DNA from: Clostridiales bacterium
Lineage (GTDB): Bacteria; Bacillota; Clostridia; Christensenellales; Aristaeellaceae
Length of the DNA stretch: 64,000 bases
Direction: 5' to 3'
NCBI GenBank assembly: GCA_015056245.1
Contig: SVGQ01000001.1
Location: 1-64,000, forward strand
A program made the translations under genes and the position numbers. Positions 49,524-58,807 of the stretch are shown here, piece by piece (within the stretch, counting starts at the first letter, position 1; each line of letters begins with the position of its first letter). The notes beneath the pieces are model-generated. The model ran no database searches and was not told the origin of the DNA. It saw only the letters and a program-made list of their open reading frames with translations.

Positions 49524-50737
49524 ATGAATAAGGATCAGATCAAGAAAGTTGTACTCGCTTACTCCGGCGGTCTGGATACGTCCATTATCATTCCGTGGCT
49601 CAAGGAGAACTACAATAACTGCGAAGTTATCGCCGTCTCCGGCAACGTGGGTCAGGCTGACGAGCTGGAAGGTCTGGAAGAGAAGGCCCTCAAGACCGGC
49701 GCTCCAAGCTGTATGTGCTGGATCTGACCGATGAATATGTGGATGATTTCATCATTCCCACCATGAAGGCCGGCGCTATCTATGAAGAGTACCTGCTGGG
49801 CACCAGCCACGCCCGTCCCTGCATTGCCAAGGGTCTGGTGGAGATCGCCCTGAAGGAAGGCGCGGATGCCATCGTGCACGGCTGCACCGGCAAAGGCAAC
49901 GATCAGGTGCGTTTTGAGCTGGCCATCAAGCATTTCGCTCCCAACATGCCCATCATCGCTCCCTGGCGTGAGTGGGATATCAAGTCCCGCGAAGAAGAGA
50001 TCGACTATGCCGAGGCTCACAACATCCCCCTGAAGATCAACCGTGAGACCAACTATTCCAAGGACAAGAACCTGTGGCACCTGTCCCACGAGGGTCTGGA
50101 TCTGGAAGACACCGGCAACGAGCCCCAGTACGAGAAGCCCGGCTTCCTGGAAATGGGCGTTTCTCCCATTCAGGCTCCCGATGCTCCCACTTACATCACC
50201 CTGGATTTCGAGCAGGGTATTCCTGTTGCCCTCAACGATGAGAAGATGTCCGCCAAGGAAATCATCCTCAAGCTCAACGAGATCGGCGGCGCCAACGGCA
50301 TCGGCCTGCTGGACATCGTGGAAAACCGCCTCGTGGGCATGAAGTGCCGCGGCGTGTACGAAACTCCCGGCGGAAGCATTCTCTACAAGGCCCATTCCGT
50401 GCTGGAGAGCATCTGCCTTGACAAGCTGACCCTGCACGAGAAGCAGAAGCTGTCCATCACTTTCGCTGATCTGGTATACAACGGTCAGTGGTTCACCCCC
50501 CTGCGCGAGGCCCTCAGCGCCTTTGTGGATAAGACCCAGGAGCGGGTTACCGGTAAGGTTCGCCTGAAGCTGTACAAGGGCAACATGATCAACGCTGGCG
50601 TGTGGAGTCCCTACTCCCTCTACAGCGAAGAGATCGCTACCTTCGGCGAGAGCGATTACAACCAGAAGGATGCGGAAGGCTTCATCAACCTGTTCGGTCT
50701 GCCGATCAAGGTTCAGGCCATCGTGGACGGCAAGTAA
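49524..50737 (+). pseudogene. argG: argininosuccinate synthase, interrupted by a one-base frameshift
   Basis: Two overlapping frames together give a full-length ArgG. The first (49524-49727) encodes '[20 protein letters not shown]' and '[20 protein letters not shown]', then ends in out-of-frame 'PSCMCWI'. The second, one base back, resumes with '[20 protein letters not shown]' and runs to 50737. Relatives read [12 protein letters not shown], so one base is missing near 49701-49706 (GCT-CCAAG, expected GCT-nCC-AAG). All later motifs ('[16 protein letters not shown]', '[17 protein letters not shown]') are intact. It is either a sequencing/assembly slip or a real recent mutation. ArgG joins citrulline and aspartate; argH is not in the window. 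Confidence 0.93.
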
Positions 50738-50758
50738 TCTGCCAAGTACAAAAAACAT

Positions 50759-50803
50759 ACAGCCCTTCGGCGTTTCGCAGGTCGATTCGCCGGGGGCTGT
50801 TTT
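50759..50803 (+). terminator. terminator/attenuator between argG and argC
   Basis: ACAGCCC (50759-50765) pairs with GGGCTGT (50794-50800), with inner CGGCG/CGCCG and a TTTT tail. argC and the later genes need read-through or an unseen promoter. Confidence 0.75.
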
Positions 50804-50823
50804 GCAAAAAGGAGCATTCAGCC

Positions 50824-51747
50824 ATGACCAAAGTGTTTATCGACGGCAGCGCAGGCACCACCGGCCTTCGCATTCACGAGCGTTTGCAGGATCGCAGAGA
50901 TCTGGAGTTGATCATCCTGCCCGATGAGGTGCGAAAGGATGACAGCGCGCGCCGGGACGCCCTGCACGCAGCGGATATCGCCTTCCTGTGCCTGCCGGAC
51001 GCGGCGGCGGTGCAGGCGGTGGCGCTGGCAGAGGGCAGCAAGGCCGCTATTATTGACACCTCGACAGCACACCGCACGGCGGATGGCTGGGTGTACGGCT
51101 TTGCGGAATTGCCCGGCAAGCGGGAAGCTTTGCAGGGCGCTAAGCGGGTCGCCAACCCCGGCTGCCATGCCAGCGGCTTTGTGGCGCTGGTGGAGCCGCT
51201 GGTGCGGGAAGGCCTTATTGCGGCTGATTTGGGCCTGCAGAGTTTTTCCCTGACCGGCTATTCCGGCGGCGGCAAGGGTATGATCGCTGATTACGAATCC
51301 GAGGGCCGCAATCCGCTGCTGGATGCGCCCCGCCAGTACGGCCTCACCCAGCAGCACAAGCACCTGAAGGAAATGGTCAAGCTGTGCGGTCTCGCCACCG
51401 CGCCGGTGTTCTGCCCCATTGTGGCGGACTACTACAGTGGCATGGAAGTGGTGGTGCCTCTGTTTGTGAAAGATCTGAAAGGCACCCCCGAGGATGTGAA
51501 GCAGCTGTACAAGAACTGCTACCACACCGCCATGGTGCACTACGAAGAAGCAGCCGATGAAAGCGGCTTCCTGTCGGCAAATGCCCTCAGCGGACGGGAC
51601 GATATGCAGATCACCGTTTGCGGCAATGAGGACCGCATCCTGCTGGTCGCCCGGTTCGACAATCTGGGCAAGGGCGCGTCCGGCGCCGCCATTCAGAATA
51701 TGAACATCATGCTGGGCCTTGACGAAACCACTGGCCTCAATGTGTAA
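50824..51747 (+). CDS. argC: N-acetyl-gamma-glutamyl-phosphate reductase, type 2
   Basis: A 307-residue short-form (type 2) ArgC. NADP-binding 'KVFIDGSAGTTGLRIHERL', 'FLCLPDAAAVQAV', the catalytic Cys in 'RVANPGCHASGFVAL' and 'TGYSGGGKGMIADYE' are present. It performs the third step of ornithine synthesis, reducing acetylglutamyl phosphate. The ATG follows AAGGAG. It begins the argCJBDF cluster, with gaps of 15-17 bp or overlaps. Confidence 0.96.
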   Translation: MTKVFIDGSAGTTGLRIHERLQDRRDLELIILPDEVRKDDSARRDALHAADIAFLCLPDAAAVQAVALAEGSKAAIIDTSTAHRTADGWVYGFAELPGKREALQGAKRVANPGCHASGFVALVEPLVREGLIAADLGLQSFSLTGYSGGGKGMIADYESEGRNPLLDAPRQYGLTQQHKHLKEMVKLCGLATAPVFCPIVADYYSGMEVVVPLFVKDLKGTPEDVKQLYKNCYHTAMVHYEEAADESGFLSANALSGRDDMQITVCGNEDRILLVARFDNLGKGASGAAIQNMNIMLGLDETTGLNV

Positions 51748-51762
51748 CGGAGGAAGAAGAAT

Positions 51763-52977
51763 ATGCAGTTGATCAACGGCGGCGTTTGCGCCGCACAGGG
51801 TTTTACCGCGAACGGCATCCATTGCGGCATCCGTAAGAACACCACCAAGGCTGATCTGGCGCTGGTATACAGCGAAATTCCCGCCAACGCAGCCGCCATC
51901 TATACCACCAATCTGGTCAAGGGCGCGCCCCTGCTGGTGACCAAGGCCCACCTTGCCAATGGCAAGGCGCAGGCTGTGATTTGCAACAGCGGCAACGCCA
52001 ACACCTGCAACGCTGACGGCATCGAAATCGCTGAGAAGATGAGCCAGCTGACCGCCGATCAGCTGGGCATTGCCGCCGATGATGTGGTGGTGGCTTCCAC
52101 CGGTGTCATCGGTCAGCGGCTGAACGTGGAACCCATCGCGGCGGGACTGCCTCAGTTGGCAGCGGGTCTGTCCGCGGAAGGTGCTGATGCTGCCGCCAAG
52201 GCCATCATGACCACCGATACCATCGACAAGAAGGTGGCAGTGGAGTTTGAGCTGGGCGGCAAGGTATGCCGCATGGGCGGCATGGCGAAAGGCAGCGGTA
52301 TGATCCATCCTAACATGGCCACCATGCTGGTGTTCATCACCACCGATGCAGCCATCTCTGCGCCCATGATCCAGAAAGCCCTGCGCTGCGATGTGCAGGA
52401 TACCTTCAACATGACCAGCGTGGACGGCGATACCTCCACCAATGATATGGTCACCCTGCTGGCTAACGGTCTGGCGGGCAATGCGGAGATCACCGAGGAG
52501 GGCGAGGATTTTGCCGCCTTCATGAAGGCCCTGAACACCATCACCATGCACCTGTGTCGCATGATCGCCGGCGACGGCGAAGGCGCTACCCGTCTCATCG
52601 AGTGCATGGTGACCGGCGCGGCGGATATGGCTGTGGCCCGCACTGCCGCCAAGAGCGTCATCTGCTCCAGCCTGGTCAAGGCGGCTATGTTCGGCGCGGA
52701 TGCCAACTGGGGCCGCATCCTGTGCGCCATCGGCTACAGCGGCGCGGATGTGGATGTGACCAAGGTGGATGTGGCGTTCCGTTCCGCCAAGGGCGAGATC
52801 CCCGTCTGCAAGGATGGCGCTGGCATCGACTTCTCCGAAGAGATCGCCAAGGAGATCCTGCTGGAGAAGGAAATCGAGATTCTGGTCTCCCTTGGCGACG
52901 GCGATTGCGCTGCCACTGCCTGGGGCTGCGACCTGACTTACGACTACGTGAAGATCAACGGCGATTACCGCACTTGA
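51763..52977 (+). CDS. argJ: bifunctional ornithine acetyltransferase / N-acetylglutamate synthase ArgJ
   Basis: A 404-residue ArgJ. It contains the self-cleavage site with the nucleophilic Thr in 'MAKGSGMIHPNMATMLVFIT', plus 'GNANTCNADGIEIAEKM', 'VVVASTGVIGQRLN' and 'NWGRILCAIGYSGADVD'. The protein cleaves into alpha and beta chains and recycles the acetyl group from acetylornithine to glutamate. Whether it also uses acetyl-CoA cannot be told; no argA is near. GGAGGAAG precedes the start. Confidence 0.96.
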   Translation: MQLINGGVCAAQGFTANGIHCGIRKNTTKADLALVYSEIPANAAAIYTTNLVKGAPLLVTKAHLANGKAQAVICNSGNANTCNADGIEIAEKMSQLTADQLGIAADDVVVASTGVIGQRLNVEPIAAGLPQLAAGLSAEGADAAAKAIMTTDTIDKKVAVEFELGGKVCRMGGMAKGSGMIHPNMATMLVFITTDAAISAPMIQKALRCDVQDTFNMTSVDGDTSTNDMVTLLANGLAGNAEITEEGEDFAAFMKALNTITMHLCRMIAGDGEGATRLIECMVTGAADMAVARTAAKSVICSSLVKAAMFGADANWGRILCAIGYSGADVDVTKVDVAFRSAKGEIPVCKDGAGIDFSEEIAKEILLEKEIEILVSLGDGDCAATAWGCDLTYDYVKINGDYRT

Positions 52978-52992
52978 TGGGAGGATACCGAC

Positions 52993-53868
52993 ATGATTCA
53001 TTGCGAATTTACCAACGCCCAGCGGGCGGAAGTGCTCACCGCGGCGCTGCCGTATATCAAGCGGTATAACAACAAGATCGTGGTGGTCAAGTACGGCGGC
53101 AACGCCATGATCAACGAGCAGCTGAAGCAGCAGGTCATGGAGGACATCGTCCTTCTGTGGCTTATCGGCGTGAAGATCGTGCTGGTGCACGGCGGCGGCC
53201 CGGAGATCAGCGACCTGATGAAGGTGATGGGCAAGAAGCCCGAGTTTGTGGATGGCCTGCGCGTCACCGATAAAGAGACCATGGATATTGTCCAGATGGT
53301 GCTGGCAGGCAAGGTGAACAAGACTTTGGTCAACCTGCTGGAAATGAAGGGCGGCAAGGCCATGGGCATCTCCGGTATGGATGGACGGCTCATCGAATCC
53401 AAGCCCAAGGATGAACGGCTGGGCTATGTGGGCGATATCACCAAGGTGCACATCCGTCCGGTGATGGATCTTTTGGAGAAAGGCTACATTCCTGTGGTCT
53501 CCACTATTGGCTGCGACCGTCAGGGCAATGCCTACAACATCAACGGCGACACCGCTGCCGCTTACATCGCCGGCGCGCTGAACGCGGAGCGCCTGATCAT
53601 GATGACGGACGTGGCTGGCATCCTGAGGGATAAGGACGATCCCACCACCCTGATTCCCAACGTGACCCTGAGCGAAGCTGAGAAGCTTTTTGAGGAAGGC
53701 ATCATCAACGGCGGCATGATTCCCAAGGTGAACTGCTGCATCGAGGCCATCCACAAGGGCGTTAAGAATGTGGTCATCATGGACGGTCGGGTGCCTCACT
53801 CCATCCTGATGGAGATTTTGACCGACGAGGGCGCTGGCACCATGGTGATGGGGGAGGAAAACCAATGA
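52993..53868 (+). CDS. argB: acetylglutamate kinase
   Basis: A 291-residue amino-acid kinase: 'IVVVKYGGNAMINEQLKQQV', 'VLVHGGGPEISDLM', 'VVSTIGCDRQGNAYNINGDTAAAYIAGALNAERLIMMTDVAGIL' and 'GGMIPKVNCCIEAIHKGVKNVVIMDGRVPHSIL'. The N-terminal helix and length resemble arginine-sensitive AGKs, so feedback inhibition is plausible. The last four bases overlap argD (ATGA). Confidence 0.97.
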   Translation: MIHCEFTNAQRAEVLTAALPYIKRYNNKIVVVKYGGNAMINEQLKQQVMEDIVLLWLIGVKIVLVHGGGPEISDLMKVMGKKPEFVDGLRVTDKETMDIVQMVLAGKVNKTLVNLLEMKGGKAMGISGMDGRLIESKPKDERLGYVGDITKVHIRPVMDLLEKGYIPVVSTIGCDRQGNAYNINGDTAAAYIAGALNAERLIMMTDVAGILRDKDDPTTLIPNVTLSEAEKLFEEGIINGGMIPKVNCCIEAIHKGVKNVVIMDGRVPHSILMEILTDEGAGTMVMGEENQ

Positions 53869-55031
53869 GCAATGTAAAGCAAATCGACCAGCAGTATGTG
53901 GCTGGCACCTATGCCCGGTTCCCGGTGGAGATCACCTCCGGCAAGGGCTCGCTGGTATATGATGAAACCGGCAAGGAATATATCGACATGGGGTCCGGCA
54001 TCGGTGTGACGGCTTTCGGCATCGCGGATGATGCGTGGCTGACTGCGGTAACGGAGCAGCTGAATAAGGTGCAGCACATGTCCAACCTGTACTACACCGA
54101 GCCCTGCGCGCTGCTTGCACAGGAGCTGTGCAGCCGCACCGGCATGAAGAAGGTGTTCTTTGCCAATTCCGGCGCGGAGGCCAATGAATGTGCCATCAAA
54201 GTGGCCCGCAAGTATGCTGCCGACAAGAAAGGCCCCGAGTACAGCACCATCGTTACGCTGAAGAACAGCTTCCATGGTCGCACCCTGACCACCCTGTCCG
54301 CCACCGGTCAGGAGCACTATCACGAGCTGTTCCAGCCCCTGACTCCCGGCTTCGTCCATGGGGACGCGGGCGATTTGGAAGGCATCAAGCAGCTGGCGCT
54401 CAGCAGCAAGGCTGCCGGTATCCTGATTGAGTGCGTGCAGGGCGAGGGCGGCGTGATCGCCATGGAGCCTGATTTTGTAAAGGGTCTGGCGGCCTTTTGT
54501 CAGGAACAGGATATCCTGTTTATGGTGGACGAGGTGCAGACCGGCAACGGACGCACCGGTCAGCTGTATGCTTACATGAACTATGGCGTACAGCCCGATG
54601 TGGTGTCCACCGCCAAGGGTCTGGGTGGCGGCTTGCCGCTGGGCGCGGCATTGCTGGGCGAAAAGGTGCAGAATGTGCTGGGCTTTGGCGACCATGGCTC
54701 CACCTTCGGCGGCAACCCGGTTTGCTGCGCTGGTGCGCTGAACATTTTGCAGCGCATAGATGACGCTTTGCTGGCTGAGGTACAAATGAAGGGCGAGTAT
54801 ATCCGTCAGCAGCTGACGGGTGCCAAGGGCATCAAAGGCATCAGCGGCATGGGCCTGATGGTGGGCATCCAGACGGAAAAGCCCGCTGGGCAGATGGTGA
54901 AAGCCTTGGTGGAAAAGGGCGTGCTTTGCCTTACTGCCAAGGATAAGCTGCGCCTGCTGCCTGCCCTGAACATCCCCATGGATGTGCTGGCAAAGGCGAT
55001 CGACGCGATCAAGGAAGTTTGCGCAGAATAA
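53865..55031 (+). CDS. argD: acetylornithine aminotransferase
   Basis: A 388-residue class III aminotransferase with '[18 protein letters not shown]', '[21 protein letters not shown]', '[19 protein letters not shown]', '[19 protein letters not shown]', the PLP Lys in '[20 protein letters not shown]' and '[18 protein letters not shown]'. It transaminates acetylglutamate semialdehyde. It overlaps argB by four bases. Confidence 0.96.
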   Translation: MSNVKQIDQQYVAGTYARFPVEITSGKGSLVYDETGKEYIDMGSGIGVTAFGIADDAWLTAVTEQLNKVQHMSNLYYTEPCALLAQELCSRTGMKKVFFANSGAEANECAIKVARKYAADKKGPEYSTIVTLKNSFHGRTLTTLSATGQEHYHELFQPLTPGFVHGDAGDLEGIKQLALSSKAAGILIECVQGEGGVIAMEPDFVKGLAAFCQEQDILFMVDEVQTGNGRTGQLYAYMNYGVQPDVVSTAKGLGGGLPLGAALLGEKVQNVLGFGDHGSTFGGNPVCCAGALNILQRIDDALLAEVQMKGEYIRQQLTGAKGIKGISGMGLMVGIQTEKPAGQMVKALVEKGVLCLTAKDKLRLLPALNIPMDVLAKAIDAIKEVCAE

Positions 55032-55044
55032 GGAGGAGCGTTCC

Positions 55045-56028
55045 ATGAACCTGAAAGGCAGAAGTTTTCTGAAACTGTTGGATTTCACCCCCGAAGAAAT
55101 TCAGGGGTTCATTGATATGGCCTATGAACTGAAAAAGCAGAAGAAGGCGGGCACACCCCACCGGATGCACAAGGGCAAGAGCATCGCCCTGATCTTCGAA
55201 AAGACCTCCACCCGCACCCGTTGCGCCTTTGAGGTAGCCGCTGCCGATCTGGGCATGCATCCCACCTATCTGGATCCCTCCGGCAGCCAGATCGGCAAGA
55301 AGGAATCCATCGCCGATACCGCCCGGGTGCTGGGCCGCATGTATGACGGCATCGAGTACCGCGGCTTTGAGCAGGAGCGGGTGGAAGCACTTGCCAAGTA
55401 CGCGGGCGTTCCCGTGTGGAATGGCCTGACCAACGAGTTCCATCCCACCCAGATTCTTGCGGACTTCCTGACCATTCAGGAGCACTTTGGCAGCCTGAAG
55501 GGCCGCAAGCTGGTTTATATGGGCGATGCCCGCTACAACATGGGCAATTCCCTCATGGTGGGCTGCGCCAAGATGGGTATGCATTTTGTGGCTTGCGCCC
55601 CTGCCAAGTATTTCCCTGATGCTGAATTGGTGGCCCAGTGTCAGCAGATCGCTGCGGAAACCGGTGCTACGCTGGAGTTCATCGAGGATCCCATGGTTGC
55701 CACCAAGGCTGCCGATGTGCTGTACACCGATGTGTGGGTCTCCATGGGCGAGCCGGATTCTGTCTGGGAGGAGCGCATTAAGGAGTTGACTCCCTACCGT
55801 ATCACCAAGCAGCTGATGGACAATGCTGGCCCCCAGTGCCGCTTCATGCACTGCCTGCCCGCGTTCCACGACCTGAACACCACCATCGGCAAGGAAATCT
55901 ATGAAAAGTTCGGCATCGACTGCATGGAAGTGACTGACGAAGTGTTTGAATCCGAGCAGTCCATCGTGTTTGACGAGGCGGAAAACCGCATGCATACCAT
56001 CAAGGCGGTCATGGCGGCTACGCTGTAA
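55045..56028 (+). CDS. argF: ornithine carbamoyltransferase
   Basis: A 327-residue OTCase: the carbamoyl-phosphate loop '[16 protein letters not shown]', '[38 protein letters not shown]', '[21 protein letters not shown]', ornithine-site '[10 protein letters not shown]' and '[10 protein letters not shown]'. It forms citrulline, the substrate of ArgG. The start at 55045 follows AAGGAGG. It is the last gene of the cluster, with a terminator 9 bp later. Confidence 0.98.
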   Translation: MNLKGRSFLKLLDFTPEEIQGFIDMAYELKKQKKAGTPHRMHKGKSIALIFEKTSTRTRCAFEVAAADLGMHPTYLDPSGSQIGKKESIADTARVLGRMYDGIEYRGFEQERVEALAKYAGVPVWNGLTNEFHPTQILADFLTIQEHFGSLKGRKLVYMGDARYNMGNSLMVGCAKMGMHFVACAPAKYFPDAELVAQCQQIAAETGATLEFIEDPMVATKAADVLYTDVWVSMGEPDSVWEERIKELTPYRITKQLMDNAGPQCRFMHCLPAFHDLNTTIGKEIYEKFGIDCMEVTDEVFESEQSIVFDEAENRMHTIKAVMAATL

Positions 56029-56036
56029 CGAAGAAC

Positions 56037-56073
56037 AAAAACTGCGCTGGTTGATATAGCTGGCGCAGTTTTT
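56037..56073 (+). terminator. terminator of the arginine operon
   Basis: AAAAACTGCGC (56037-56047) pairs with GCGCAGTTTTT (56063-56073). Confidence 0.9.
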
Positions 56074-56093
56074 GCCAATGAGGAGGCTTATTC

Positions 56094-56438
56094 ATGACGC
56101 GATCTTTCTTGGAACACCTGCTCTTTCAGGTGAAACCCGATCAACTGGACGCTTTTGAGAACCTGCTGGCGGCCTTGAAACCGGCAATGGCAGCCCAGCC
56201 CGGCTGCAAAAACCTGATTTGCTTCAAGCGCTTCTACACCTTTGATGGGGTGGAACTGGGCCATCCGCCCCGGGAGCTGACCAAGATTGTGAAATGCGTC
56301 AAGGTTTTCGCCCTGTGGCAGTTCGATACCATCGAAGCCTGCGGCAAGGCCAATGGCTGGCTGATGGAAAACCACTACAAGGAACTGGCAAAGCTGCTGA
56401 TTGCGCCGTTTGACATCAACAGTGGGTATGAGGTGTGA
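56094..56438 (+). CDS. small dimeric alpha/beta-barrel-like protein
   Basis: A 114-residue protein resembling antibiotic-biosynthesis-monooxygenase-like dimeric alpha/beta barrels: 'EHLLFQVKPDQLDAFENLLAALKPAMAAQPGCKNLICFKRF' followed by 'VFALWQFDTIEACGKANGWLMENHYKEL'. Function unknown; the family includes monooxygenases and heme-degrading enzymes. The start follows GAGGAGG. It ends where the GNAT gene begins. Confidence 0.65.
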   Translation: MTRSFLEHLLFQVKPDQLDAFENLLAALKPAMAAQPGCKNLICFKRFYTFDGVELGHPPRELTKIVKCVKVFALWQFDTIEACGKANGWLMENHYKELAKLLIAPFDINSGYEV

Positions 56439-56440
56439 GG

Positions 56441-56980
56441 ATGAAACACGCCGGAACCCAGCCGATGGATACCCAGCGGCTGCATTTGCGCCCCTTTCGG
56501 ATAGAGGATAGTGCCAGCATGCTGGAAAACTGGATTGCTGATCCCGCCGTTCAGCATGAATACGGCGAGCCGGTGTATTCTACCTTTGACGAGGTGAACG
56601 CTCAGCTGGAGCGGTGGATCAGCCAGTATTCCCAGCCGGATTTCTACCGCTGGGCCATCATTGAAACAGCAACGGATGCCTGCATCGGGCAGATCGCGTT
56701 CTGCCGGGTATACTCCGATGTGAAAACGGCAGAGATTGAGTACTGCATCGGCCAGTCCCGGTGGGGCAAGGGTTATGCCAATGAAGCCTTGTCTGCGGTG
56801 ATTGCCTATGCCTTTGAGAATACGGGCTTTACCAAGCTGGAAGCCTATCACCGGGCGGAAAACCGAAAGTCCGGGCGGGTATTGGAAAAGTCAAGCATGC
56901 ACCAAGTGGATACAGTGCGGCGATTTGTGCTGACGGGTGAGAGCCCAGCGGGTGAAGTGTGCTACTGTATCGAAAAATGA
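56441..56980 (+). CDS. GNAT-family acetyltransferase (RimJ/RimL-like)
   Basis: A 179-residue protein starting 'DTQRLHLRPFRIEDSASMLENWIADPAVQ', with 'EIEYCIGQSRWGKGYANEALSAVIAYAFENTGFTKLEAYHRAENRKSGRVLEK', the RimJ/RimL-type GNAT pattern. Such enzymes acetylate protein N-termini or small molecules. The ATG at 56441 starts just after the previous stop codon. A bidirectional terminator follows. Confidence 0.88.
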   Translation: MKHAGTQPMDTQRLHLRPFRIEDSASMLENWIADPAVQHEYGEPVYSTFDEVNAQLERWISQYSQPDFYRWAIIETATDACIGQIAFCRVYSDVKTAEIEYCIGQSRWGKGYANEALSAVIAYAFENTGFTKLEAYHRAENRKSGRVLEKSSMHQVDTVRRFVLTGESPAGEVCYCIEK

Positions 56981-57021
56981 AAAAAGACCACCTGAGTTGC
57001 GTTTCTCAGGTGGCTTTTTTA
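56981..57021. terminator. bidirectional terminator
   Basis: AAAAAGACCACCTGAG (56981-56996) pairs with CTCAGGTGGCTTTTTT (57005-57020), serving the GNAT gene and the convergent methionine operon. Confidence 0.9.
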
Positions 57022-57030
57022 TAGGAACGA

Positions 57031-58794
57031 TCAGCCTTTCAGCCCCTTCACAATCTCCTTGATCAGCCCAACCCGTCTGAACGGCGTCATCAGATACCAT
57101 CCATCGGTATAGGGTTCGATCTCTTTGGCAATGTGCACGGAAATCTCCGCAGCCAGCTTCTCGGCTTCGTCCCGTTCCAGCCCCTTGTACCGCTCGGCGA
57201 TGTCCGGACTGACCCGCATACCGGCGATTTCATTGTTCAGGAAACAGGCATTCCGGTAGCTGACGATGGGAAACACCCCGCCCAGAATCTTGCCTTGCAG
57301 CTCCTGCCGGGCCATTTTCAGATTTTCCAGTGCTTCTTTGGACAGCACCGGCTGGGTCAGGAAACCGGAAACCCCGCAGGCTTCCTTTTCCCTTGCCAGA
57401 TCCAGCTGCACCCGGAAGTTGACCGCATTCAGGTTGAGGGCGGCAAAGATGCGGAAGGGATGCGCCAGCTGGTCGTTCAGTTCGGTGATGTAGGCAGCCA
57501 GTTTGCGGGAGTTGAAATTGAATACGCTCTTGACGGAGCTTCGCTCCTCCGTGGGTACCGGGTCGCCGGTAACGATGAGCACATTCCGCACACCCTCCAT
57601 GGCAAGTCCTAACAGCAGCGCCTTGGTGGCGTTCAGATTGCGGTCGCGGCAGGTCATGTGGGGCAATACCGCCATGCCCAGCTCCCGTTTCAGCTTGCAG
57701 GCCAAAAGGCTGCTGTCTGCCCGGGGGCGGGCGATGGGGCAGTCGGCGATGGTGATGGCATCCACATGGGCGTCCATCAGGGTCTGTACATCACTGAGGA
57801 ATGGGTCAATGCGGTCATCCGCCGGGGGATCCAGCTCCACGGCGATGATTCGCTGCCCGGCGTTCAGCTTGTCCCAGATGGGGTTGGGGTGGTTGACGGG
57901 CTGGGTTTCGGCCTCGGGAGAAGGGATCGTGCCGATGGACAGGGCGGGCGCATCCTGCAAAGCGGTTGCCAGCGCGGCAATATGTTCCGGCGTGGTGCCG
58001 CAGCAGCCGCCCAGAATGGACGCGCCGATACCCCGCAGCTGCATCATCCGTTCGGAAAAATACTCCGGCGTGCCCTGATACACGGTGCGCCGCCCCACCA
58101 CGGTGGGGTAGCCCGCGTTGGGCATCACGGACAGGTACTTGCCGCTGAGATTGATCCCCTTCAGCAGGGAAAGCATGTGGTGGGGGCCGGAGACGCAGTT
58201 GATGCCCACCGCATCCACTTGCGACAGGGCGGCGGTGCGTTCCAGCAGCCCCTTGCAGGACAGGCCTTCCCGGGTGAAACCTTCCGGGCGCACAGCGTAG
58301 GATACCAGCAAAAAGGCATCTGGACACTGGGCTTTCAGGTATTGCGCGGCTTCCTTGATGCCTTCGTCAGAGGAAAGGGTTTCCAGCAGGAAACCGGTGA
58401 GACCTTGCTGCAAAAACCAGTCCATTTGCTGTTTGAAGGTTTGAGCAGGCGTTACCCTCATCCCCAGCGGCGCAGGACCGATGTCCGCAAAAATGGCGGC
58501 ATCCGTACCGGCGGTGGCCTCCTTTGCCAGCTGGCAGCCAGCAATCAGCAACCGCTGGGCTTCCTCCCCCCGACCTTGACAGATGGCAGCGCTCAGGGAA
58601 AAGGTGTTGGTCTGGATGGCGTTGGACCCCGCTGCCAGATAGGCTTTGTGGATGGAGATGATCTGCTCCGGGCAGTCCAGATTGGCGTTTTCGCAGGCTG
58701 CTTCGCTCTGGCGGGGCAGGGCGGCAAATACCGTGCCCATAGCTCCATCCAGCACCAGCGGCAGGCCTGACTGCAAATGTTCGCGAATGTTCAA
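57031..58794 (-). CDS. homocysteine S-methyltransferase / methylenetetrahydrofolate reductase fusion
   Basis: A 587-residue two-domain protein like B. subtilis YitJ. The N-terminal half is a homocysteine methyltransferase barrel ('VLDGAMGTVFAALP', zinc cysteines in 'GINCVSGP' and 'GASILGGCCGTTPEHI'). The C-terminal half (from about 300) is a MetF-type methylenetetrahydrofolate reductase ('IIAVELDPPADDRIDPFL', 'PHMTCRDRNLNATKALLLGL', 'NVLIVTGDPVP'). It supplies methyl-THF and can pass the methyl group to homocysteine. It starts 13 bp after metH and ends the minus-strand operon. Confidence 0.95.
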   Translation of the reverse strand: MNIREHLQSGLPLVLDGAMGTVFAALPRQSEAACENANLDCPEQIISIHKAYLAAGSNAIQTNTFSLSAAICQGRGEEAQRLLIAGCQLAKEATAGTDAAIFADIGPAPLGMRVTPAQTFKQQMDWFLQQGLTGFLLETLSSDEGIKEAAQYLKAQCPDAFLLVSYAVRPEGFTREGLSCKGLLERTAALSQVDAVGINCVSGPHHMLSLLKGINLSGKYLSVMPNAGYPTVVGRRTVYQGTPEYFSERMMQLRGIGASILGGCCGTTPEHIAALATALQDAPALSIGTIPSPEAETQPVNHPNPIWDKLNAGQRIIAVELDPPADDRIDPFLSDVQTLMDAHVDAITIADCPIARPRADSSLLACKLKRELGMAVLPHMTCRDRNLNATKALLLGLAMEGVRNVLIVTGDPVPTEERSSVKSVFNFNSRKLAAYITELNDQLAHPFRIFAALNLNAVNFRVQLDLAREKEACGVSGFLTQPVLSKEALENLKMARQELQGKILGGVFPIVSYRNACFLNNEIAGMRVSPDIAERYKGLERDEAEKLAAEISVHIAKEIEPYTDGWYLMTPFRRVGLIKEIVKGLKG

Positions 58795-58807
58795 GGGCGG
58801 ACCCTCC

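Noticed and set aside
50818..53865. 1015-codon open frame on the minus strand
   Set aside because: It lies fully antisense to argC, argJ and argB, whose products are clearly recognised.
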